Below, in pieces: positions 58,517 through 64,000 of a DNA stretch of 64,000 nucleotides; position 1 is the stretch's first letter, and every line of letters starts with the position of its first letter. The DNA comes from Butyrivibrio sp. Its GTDB lineage: Bacteria > Bacillota > Clostridia > Lachnospirales > Lachnospiraceae. A program made the position numbers and the translations under genes. The stretch is from assembly GCA_014799955.1 (NCBI GenBank), contig JAAVHB010000052.1, positions 1-64,000 of the forward strand. Reading direction: 5' to 3'. The notes under the pieces were generated by a model that ran no database searches, was not told where the DNA came from, and saw nothing but the letters and a program-made list of their open reading frames with translations.

Positions 58517-60227
58517 GGAAAGCACCTCCCATCTGAGAATCGCTGATCTGTCGGTATTCCGCACAGTTTTCCAGCAAATCTTCATGTTTGCCGCGGCCGA
58601 TAATCCTGCCTTCTTCCAGCACTATGACCAAATCGCAGTTTTTGACGGAACTGACACGCTGCGCTACGGTAATGACGGTGGAATCTGACATGGACTCCTT
58701 CAATGCCTGACGCATACTTGCATCGGTCTTATAGTCTAACGCCGAAGACGAATCGTCCAGAATCAAAATCCCGGGATTGGCGGCAATGGCACGGGCAATC
58801 AGAATACGCTGCCTCTGTCCGCCGGAAAGATTTGTTCCCTTGGCAGAAATCATATGGCGGTAACCGTCGGGCATTGCCGAAATAAAATCGTGCGCCTGCG
58901 CAATTTTTGCAGCGCGGATTATATCGGCGTCGGAAATATCTCTGCCGAAGCGGATGTTTTCTTCAATGGTATCGGCGTAAAGGAAGTCGTTTTGCAGAGC
59001 AACTCCGAACATGGCGGTCAGTTCTTCCTTATCGTATGAGGATATCTTTTTGCCGTCGATACGTATAGTACCTGAATCCGTATCATAAAACCTAAGCAGC
59101 AGCTTGACAAAAGTAGATTTTCCGCTGCCGGTGGCGCCGATTATGCCGAGAGAACCGCCTTTGGGAACACTGAGCGTGATATTCTCAAGATTGGGTTTTT
59201 TGCCTAAATATGAAAAGGTTACATTTTCAAAGGAAATTTTAGAGAAATTATCCCCTTTGCCGTCATCCTCCGTTACCGGAAAAGATTCCGGCACATCCAG
59301 GACCTCGCTTATCCTTCGGGCGGAAGCGGCACATTTAGTATACATTACGAACATACGTGAGAGAGACATTAACGCCATCGAAATCAAGGTAAAATATTGG
59401 GTAAAGGCAATAACCGTAGCCGCGGAGGATTTACCGCCCGATACGCGGTAAGCCGCAACGGCTATAACTCCGGCGATACCCAGATTCATAAGCAGCGTCA
59501 TAATGGGGTTTACCGCGTTCATTACGGTGCCGGCATGACATTCCTGTTTTGTAAGAGCGCGGTTGAATAGGTCATAACGTCGGTTTTCATATTCATTCTT
59601 GGAAAGTGCTTTAATGACACGGACTCCCTGCACGTCCTCCCGCACTACCCTGATCATATCGTCGGTGGATTTCTGAACCTTGGTGTACAACGGAATTCCG
59701 CGGCGCGCGACACTGTATACGGTAACGAAAATAACCGGCATGGTGGCTATCATCACCGTAGCCAACGCGCTGTCCATGAACAGCGTTATCACCACTCCCC
59801 CTAACAGCAAAATCGGTGCGCGGATACCCATACGCTGTATCATTCCGATAAAATTCTGTACATTGTATGTATCTGATGTAATACGCGATTCCAAAGAAGG
59901 AACCGTAATTCTATCCGTATCCTGCGCGGAAAGGTACAAAGTCTTTGAAAACAAATCTCTGCGCAGTACAATGGAAAAATCGGCAGTAACCCTTGAAGCC
60001 ATACGGTTGGCGGTCACATTTGCAACACAGGCGACTGCAGCGAAGACTATCATCACGGCACCGTACAGTATTATCCGGGAAATCTTCATGGTAACAATGA
60101 CATTTTCCAGAATATAAGACAGTATAAAGGGAATCAAAAGCTCTGAAACGGTACCCAGAATTTTAACGGAAATACCCAGCGCCATCCGAATTTTATATGG
60201 CGCCAGATAGGAAAATATTCGTTTCAA
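58509..60227 (-). CDS. ABC exporter half-transporter, first subunit (degenerate Walker B)
   Basis: This 572-residue protein has six membrane helices (about 12-290) and an ATPase (about 330-572) with Walker A IGATGSGKSTF, a canonical LSGGQRQR signature and Walker B ILILDDSSSALD, where Asp replaces the catalytic Glu. With the downstream subunit's altered signature this gives one degenerate and one consensus ATP site, as in BmrCD, LmrCD and TM287/288-type heterodimers. The start is a TTG at 60227, 9 nt after GGAGG and 1 bp after the MarR stop. An in-frame extension into the MarR gene is not needed. Confidence 0.9.
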   Translation of the reverse strand: MKRIFSYLAPYKIRMALGISVKILGTVSELLIPFILSYILENVIVTMKISRIILYGAVMIVFAAVACVANVTANRMASRVTADFSIVLRRDLFSKTLYLSAQDTDRITVPSLESRITSDTYNVQNFIGMIQRMGIRAPILLLGGVVITLFMDSALATVMIATMPVIFVTVYSVARRGIPLYTKVQKSTDDMIRVVREDVQGVRVIKALSKNEYENRRYDLFNRALTKQECHAGTVMNAVNPIMTLLMNLGIAGVIAVAAYRVSGGKSSAATVIAFTQYFTLISMALMSLSRMFVMYTKCAASARRISEVLDVPESFPVTEDDGKGDNFSKISFENVTFSYLGKKPNLENITLSVPKGGSLGIIGATGSGKSTFVKLLLRFYDTDSGTIRIDGKKISSYDKEELTAMFGVALQNDFLYADTIEENIRFGRDISDADIIRAAKIAQAHDFISAMPDGYRHMISAKGTNLSGGQRQRILIARAIAANPGILILDDSSSALDYKTDASMRQALKESMSDSTVITVAQRVSSVKNCDLVIVLEEGRIIGRGKHEDLLENCAEYRQISDSQMGGAFLD

Positions 60228-60228
60228 T

Positions 60229-60666
60229 TCACTTAACCTCCGACTCTTTCGTAATCCTTTTTGCGCTTTGCTCCATCTTAGAGAGCACCCGGCAAAACAC
60301 ATCCATTTCCTCCGGTGAAACATCCTCTGTCAGGCGCTCATTCCATTCCCTGTTTGCAAGCTGTACCTTCGGACAGACATTCAACATCTTTTCCGACGGA
60401 TGTACCAGATACTGCCGCCTGTCCTTCTCGTTGAGAATGCGGATAATATAACTGTGTTTTTCCAAATAAGCAACGGCTCTTGCCACGGTGCTTTTATCCA
60501 GACAAAGCTCTCCGGCAAGCTCCTCCTGCGAGAGTCCCGGTCTGCGGCAGACAGCCAGCACAAAAGCATAGTGGTTGGGACAAAGATCTTCCGCCGCTAT
60601 CGTTTTTTTTCGATACATGGCCTGACAGCGGCTTATGTTATTCAGTGTTTTCATTATCCCGGGCAT
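60229..60666 (-). CDS. MarR-family transcriptional regulator
   Basis: This 145-residue winged-helix repressor has GLSQEELAGELCLDKSTVARAVAYLEKHSYIIR near 45-76 (read as recognition helix KSTVARAVAYLE) and the wing ILNEKDRRQYLVHPSEKM with the D-x-R turn. AGGAGG precedes the ATG. It heads the operon with the two ABC exporter genes. Its own promoter is nearly perfect and carries two tandem palindromic sites, so it probably represses the operon until a ligand releases it. Confidence 0.93.
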   Translation of the reverse strand: MPGIMKTLNNISRCQAMYRKKTIAAEDLCPNHYAFVLAVCRRPGLSQEELAGELCLDKSTVARAVAYLEKHSYIIRILNEKDRRQYLVHPSEKMLNVCPKVQLANREWNERLTEDVSPEEMDVFCRVLSKMEQSAKRITKESEVK

Positions 60667-60683
60667 AAAAGGCCTCCTTTATT

Positions 60684-60743
60684 AGTTGTCAACGCAACAG
60701 TTGTTATTGCAACTATTATATGATATAACGGTTGCGGTGTCAA
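60684..60743 (-). promoter_or_regulatory. Consensus promoter and tandem operator of the MarR-ABC operon
   Basis: On the minus strand TTGACA (60738-60743) and TATAAT (60715-60720) are exactly 17 nt apart, a perfect consensus. Just downstream are two abutting imperfect palindromes, AGTTGTCAACGCAAC (60684-60698) and AGTTGTTATTGCAACT (60699-60714), which cover the transcript start. They are natural MarR binding sites. Confidence 0.75.
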
Positions 60744-60821
60744 CCTTACCGCAAAGCAAATCGGCAACGACGGCGTATACCGCCGTGTGGAAACAACGGA
60801 TTATTTTGTCAAAAATCCGTC
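60744..60821 (+). repeat. 78-bp direct repeat, copy 2 (fragment of the EAL gene)
   Basis: This copy is 76 of 78 identical to 56584-56661. It is a gene fragment with no start and begins exactly at the edge of the MarR promoter -35. The rest of 60822-60939 has no recognisable gene. Confidence 0.9.
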
Positions 60822-60939
60822 CTCAAATACAATTACCGCTTGTTTGACGCAGCCGTTTTCCGCATGATAGACTTAACTTATCACCGGTGATATAAATGAA
60901 ATTTGAATCATGCAAACAGCGCGGAAACGGAGGAGAACT

Positions 60940-61578
60940 ATGAATATCGGAGAGGTAATAAAGTGCAGGCGTCAAAAGAGGAATATAACACAGGCGGAAC
61001 TGGCAGAGCTGCTTAAAGTTACGCCACAGGCCGTATCAAGATGGGAGATGGGTGTCTCCTATCCGGATATTGCCATGGTACCTAAAATTTCAGAGATTTT
61101 GCGGGTGTCTGCCGATGAACTGCTTGGCATCAAGCCGTCAGATAAGAACCGTGAAGACGGTGACAATAACACCGTCTTAAATCAAGACCAGGTTGACAGT
61201 ATCTTTGACTACACTCCCGTACCTGTAACGGGAAAAAGCAAAAAAATCCTTGTTGTCGATGACGCGGATTTTATGAGGATGATGCTGGAGGATATACTGA
61301 CACACCAGGGACATACCGTTTTGCAGGCAAAGGACGGGCAGGAGTGTCTGGATATACTGAGGGATGAGGCTGTGGACGTATGCTTGCTCGACATCGGTAT
61401 GCCGGGTATGGACGGAATAGAGGTTTTAAGAAAGATAAAAGAAGGTCAGCCCGGATTAAGGGTAGTTATGCTTTCGGCACTGTCTCAGGAAAAAAATGTG
61501 AAGCAGGCATTACAGCTCGGCGCTGATGCCTTTGTTGTGAAGCCTTTTCAGTCACAGCGCCTTATAGACCGGATTTAG
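60940..61578 (+). CDS. XRE helix-turn-helix fused to a response-regulator receiver domain
   Basis: This 212-residue protein has a Cro/C1 DNA-binding domain (residues 1-66: KCRRQKRNITQAELAELLKV, VSRWEMGVSYPD, SADELLGI), then an Asn/Asp-rich linker (67-98). The receiver domain (about 100-212) has VVDDADF, phosphorylation Asp in VCLLDIGMPGMDG, Ser in VMLSALSQ and Lys in FVVKPFQSQ. All switch residues are kept. The order (HTH first, receiver last) is unusual. No kinase is adjacent. I chose the ATG at 60940 with GGAGGAG upstream. It may be phosphorylated by a distant kinase or be an orphan. Confidence 0.87.
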   Translation: MNIGEVIKCRRQKRNITQAELAELLKVTPQAVSRWEMGVSYPDIAMVPKISEILRVSADELLGIKPSDKNREDGDNNTVLNQDQVDSIFDYTPVPVTGKSKKILVVDDADFMRMMLEDILTHQGHTVLQAKDGQECLDILRDEAVDVCLLDIGMPGMDGIEVLRKIKEGQPGLRVVMLSALSQEKNVKQALQLGADAFVVKPFQSQRLIDRI

Positions 61579-61608
61579 AAGTTAATGTGAACGGCTTTGA
61601 AAATTTTA

Positions 61609-61634
61609 CGCCTGCCCGCTTTTGCGGACAGGCG
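61609..61634. terminator. Bidirectional terminator
   Basis: An 11-bp GC-rich stem with one mismatch (61609-61619 with 61624-61634) has a TTTT loop and AT-rich flanks on both sides. It lies between the convergent XRE-receiver gene and surface protein gene. Confidence 0.75.
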
Positions 61635-61652
61635 CATTTTATATTTCCTGCT

Positions 61653-62534
61653 TTATTTTTTCTTTTTGGATACAACAACCGCAATCACAATTATCACTAC
61701 AAGCACTACGCCCGCAACGATTCCGATAATCGCTCCGGTGGGTATTCCACCCTTATTATCGTCCTTATTATCGCTGCCGGGAGCCTTTGTTTCGGTATTG
61801 CCCGATGTAGCCGCTTCGGTAGGTTCGGGCTCGGTTTCCTCCGTTTTTTTGTCATAGGCAAAGCCCGATACCGTAAAGGTCACGCTGATATTGTCGTCGC
61901 CGCTTCCGATAAGAAGGTTCCAGCCGCTGCTTGCATCCTCAGGCAAGCCCTTTCCCTCCAAATCGGTGCGAAGCTCCGAACGCCAGTGATTCAGAATAAG
62001 AATATCCATGCCTGCCGCAATATAGGGCTTTTCCTCCTCCATAACGGCCTCGTCAAATTTTACTATGGTTCTTCCGTTTACCGTCACTTCCACATTACTG
62101 AATGTAATCGCGTCGCTTACCGGAATATCGGTTGCGATATGTAACTGTGAAATCGCTGTTTCTCCCTTGAAATCCGCGCCCGTCAAAGATACGGTATAGG
62201 TTCCGTTTCCGGCAATCTCCACGTCCGTAAAGGCTCCCGGCACCGTCTCGTCCTTCTGTGTATCGCTGTCGGTATAAAAGAGCTTGTCGTTCATATCCGT
62301 GCCGTACATCTTATTCTGTGTTTCCTCAAAATAAGCCATTCTCTGAATCCAGAGCTGCGTTGAGGTCTGCACTCCGAGAGCGGCGTGATATGTTCCGTTT
62401 AAATCAACCTCCTGCTTATCCTCCTCAGTCTTGTCCTCCGTTGCCGCAAAAGCAGGGCTCACAAGCATTGCAAGCGCCATGGCACCCGTAAGAATTCCCG
62501 CCGCCATCCTTTTAAAAATTCCGTTTTTTCTCAT
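61653..62534 (-). CDS. Secreted, C-terminally membrane-anchored surface protein with NEAT-like domain
   Basis: This 293-residue protein has a signal peptide (about 1-30, cleavage after SPAFA) and an extracellular beta-rich domain (about 42-225: GTYHAALGVQTST, GNGTYTVSLTG, ITFSNVEVTVNG). A Thr/Glu/Pro/Asn-rich stalk follows (about 228-262), then a C-terminal membrane helix (about 265-287) and KKKK. There is no LPXTG. The domain could be a sugar- or haem-binding beta-sandwich, but I cannot identify it; the NEAT resemblance is weak. It follows the carboxyltransferase gene on the same strand after repeat hairpins. Confidence 0.65.
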   Translation of the reverse strand: MRKNGIFKRMAAGILTGAMALAMLVSPAFAATEDKTEEDKQEVDLNGTYHAALGVQTSTQLWIQRMAYFEETQNKMYGTDMNDKLFYTDSDTQKDETVPGAFTDVEIAGNGTYTVSLTGADFKGETAISQLHIATDIPVSDAITFSNVEVTVNGRTIVKFDEAVMEEEKPYIAAGMDILILNHWRSELRTDLEGKGLPEDASSGWNLLIGSGDDNISVTFTVSGFAYDKKTEETEPEPTEAATSGNTETKAPGSDNKDDNKGGIPTGAIIGIVAGVVLVVIIVIAVVVSKKKK

Positions 62535-62548
62535 AAAATCTCCTTTCT

Positions 62549-62633
62549 TTAATTCTGCGCTGCCTTTCAGCGCATAATGGTATACCCGAAGGGTGTTTCA
62601 TTAATTCTGCGCTGCTTTTCAGCGCATAATGGT
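62549..62633 (-). repeat. Two 33-bp direct repeats each holding a short hairpin
   Basis: Copies at 62549-62581 and 62601-62633 differ at one base. Each contains TGCGCTG...CAGCGCA (7-bp stem), and ACCCGAAGGGT lies between them. They sit between the carboxyltransferase stop and the surface protein gene, possibly as a transcript-stabilising or terminating element. Confidence 0.7.
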
Positions 62634-62655
62634 GTAATTTTTTATACGGCTCACC

Positions 62656-64000
62656 TTAAAGCGGTATGTTGCCGTGCTTCTTTGCCGGAAGCGATTTTTT
62701 CTTTTGCTCAAGCATATCAAACGCGTTAAGCACCCGCTCCCTTGTTTCCTCGGGACGGATAACCTCGTCCACATATCCTCGCTCCGCGGCGATGTACGGG
62801 TTCATAAATCTGTCCTCGTATTCCCTGATTTCGGCGGCGCGCACCTCCTCGGGATTCTCGGACTCGTCAAATTTTTTCCTGCCTATGATTCCGACCGCGC
62901 CCTCGGCGCCCATCACGGCTATCTCGGCTATCGGCCACGAAAATACGAAATCCGCTCCGAGTCCCTTGCTGTCCATTCCTATATAGGCTCCGCCGAATGC
63001 CTTGCGCAGAATCACGGTAACCGTGGGAACAGTCGCCTCGCTGTAAGCGTAGAGAAGCTTTGCGCCGTGCCTGATGATTCCGCTGTACTCCTGTGCCTTG
63101 CCCGGCAGGAACGCGGGAACGTCAACCAACGTAAGAATCGGTATGTTGAAACAGTCGCAGAAGCGGATAAAGCGTCCCGCCTTGTCGCCCGAATTGAAAT
63201 CCAGCGAGCCCGCGAGGAAATCTGGCTGATTGGCAATAAGTCCGACGGTGCGCCCCTCCATGCGCATAAAGCCCACGATAATATTTTTTGCGAAATCCGG
63301 CTGAACCTCCATAAAGCTGTCCAAATCCGCCATCTCGTCGATGACCTCATGCATATCGTAGGAAATTTTCATATTGGGAGAAACTATATCCCTGAGCCTC
63401 TTATGGTAATATTTCTTGACGGGCTCCGCCGCGGGCGGCTTTTCCTCAAAGCTTTCCGGAAGATACGAAAGAAGCCTTCTCACTCCCGTAAGACAGCTTT
63501 CGTCGTCGGGGTACACGAAATGTGCGACACCGCTCTGTGCGCTGTGTACCTGCGCTCCTCCAAGCTCCGCCGTCGTGACCTCCTCACCCGTAACCTCTTT
63601 TATAACCTTCGGTCCGGTTATATACATCTGCCCGTTTTTTTCGGTCATAAAAATGTAATCGCACAGTGCCGGAGAATAGCAGGCTCCGCCCGCGCAAGGT
63701 CCCATAATAACCGCAATCTGGGGCGATACTCCGGACATATCCGTATGTCTTTTAAACATTCCCGCATATCCGTTAAGGCTGTCTATGCCCTCCTCGATTC
63801 TCGCGCCGCCGCTGTCGTTAATCTCGACAAATGGAGCTTTTGCGTTTATCGCCATATCCATGACATTGCATATTTTGCGGGCGTGATATTCTCCGAGAGC
63901 GCCGCCGCCCACGGTAAAATCCTGTGAGGAGGCAAAAACAAGTCTGCCGTTCACCTTTCCGTAGCCCGTCACGACGCCGTCGCCGGGAAGCTTCTTTTTA
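62656..64000 (-). CDS. Acyl-CoA carboxyltransferase/decarboxylase alpha subunit (MmdA/PccB type), 5' end outside window
   Basis: This partial gene has at least 448 residues; coding continues past base 64000 (the visible start of the frame reads KKLPGDGVVTGYGK, typical internal sequence). It is a crotonase-fold biotin-dependent carboxyltransferase with DFTVGGGALGEYHARKI, the oxyanion region MGPCAGGACYSPALCD near the N-half, IVGFMRMEGRTVGLIANQP, and C-half FGGAYIGMDSKGLGADF and GAEGAVGIIGRKK. It handles propionyl/methylmalonyl-CoA or a related acyl-CoA, and in anaerobes often belongs to a Na+-pumping methylmalonyl-CoA decarboxylase. Partner subunits would lie beyond the window. Confidence 0.9.
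   Translation of the reverse strand, partial: KKKLPGDGVVTGYGKVNGRLVFASSQDFTVGGGALGEYHARKICNVMDMAINAKAPFVEINDSGGARIEEGIDSLNGYAGMFKRHTDMSGVSPQIAVIMGPCAGGACYSPALCDYIFMTEKNGQMYITGPKVIKEVTGEEVTTAELGGAQVHSAQSGVAHFVYPDDESCLTGVRRLLSYLPESFEEKPPAAEPVKKYYHKRLRDIVSPNMKISYDMHEVIDEMADLDSFMEVQPDFAKNIIVGFMRMEGRTVGLIANQPDFLAGSLDFNSGDKAGRFIRFCDCFNIPILTLVDVPAFLPGKAQEYSGIIRHGAKLLYAYSEATVPTVTVILRKAFGGAYIGMDSKGLGADFVFSWPIAEIAVMGAEGAVGIIGRKKFDESENPEEVRAAEIREYEDRFMNPYIAAERGYVDEVIRPEETRERVLNAFDMLEQKKKSLPAKKHGNIPL

Noticed and set aside
61653..62534. A confident NEAT haem-binding assignment for the surface protein
   Set aside because: The length and anchor fit, but the YxxxY haem motif is not visible, so the domain is left unassigned.

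Overview
The window looks like a chromosomal segment of an anaerobic Clostridia-class Bacillota, probably gut or rumen associated. The grounds are consensus sigma-A promoters, strong AGGAGG-type ribosome binding sites, TTG starts, MutS2, YhaM, CheX, DeoR/GntR/MarR control, galactan and beta-glycoside hydrolases, and a biotin-enzyme carboxyltransferase. Base composition is moderate over most of the window. The restriction island (about 29.0-35.2 kb) and the acetyltransferase to small-protein segment (about 19.5-22.7 kb) are visibly AT-rich, which suggests acquired DNA. I place it only to class level.

Layout. 0-8 kb, mostly minus strand: an Asn-rich 57-residue protein behind a forespore-like promoter, an MprF/YbhN-type membrane protein, tRNA-Arg(ACG), nicotinate phosphoribosyltransferase, a DUF2383-like protein, hypE, hypD, hypC and an unknown 496-residue protein. 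7.8-15.8 kb: one 2,677-residue polyketide synthase, with order acyl-AMP ligase, ACP, KS, AT, DH, KR, ACP, TE. It is a complete single-module assembly line with its own loading and release domains, 17 bp upstream of the 496-residue gene. 16-29 kb: a DeoR-GH3 operon with a repeat operator, small enzymes, a ~305-nt structured RNA with a consensus promoter and terminator, an esterase, a MATE pump with an XRE regulator, and a secreted GH53 galactanase divergent from an AraC regulator.

29-35.2 kb is the most notable region, a defence-like cassette read on the minus strand: a nuclease-methyltransferase fusion resembling the BcgI A subunit, an HsdS-like specificity subunit whose start is damaged or non-canonical, a DGNHR (DndB/ParB-like) protein fused to a nucleoside-deoxyribosyltransferase/TIR-like domain, a 271-residue protein with weak ADP-ribosyltransferase-like features, and a frameshifted tandem remnant of that last gene.

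35.4-50 kb is housekeeping: RlmD, YhaM, a catalytically dead HtrA-like protein, MutS2, an OmpR-type two-component pair, TrmL, CheX, an aminotransferase with its Lrp regulator, a PurM-like protein and small membrane proteins. 50-64 kb: GH2 beta-galactosidase, aldo/keto reductase, tRNA-Gly(TCC), a GntR-ABC operon, an EAL phosphodiesterase, a MarR-controlled heterodimeric ABC exporter flanked by 78-bp direct repeats, an XRE-receiver fusion regulator, a membrane-anchored surface protein and the 3' part of a carboxyltransferase that runs off the window end.

All assignments come from reading motifs and context by eye; no database search was run.
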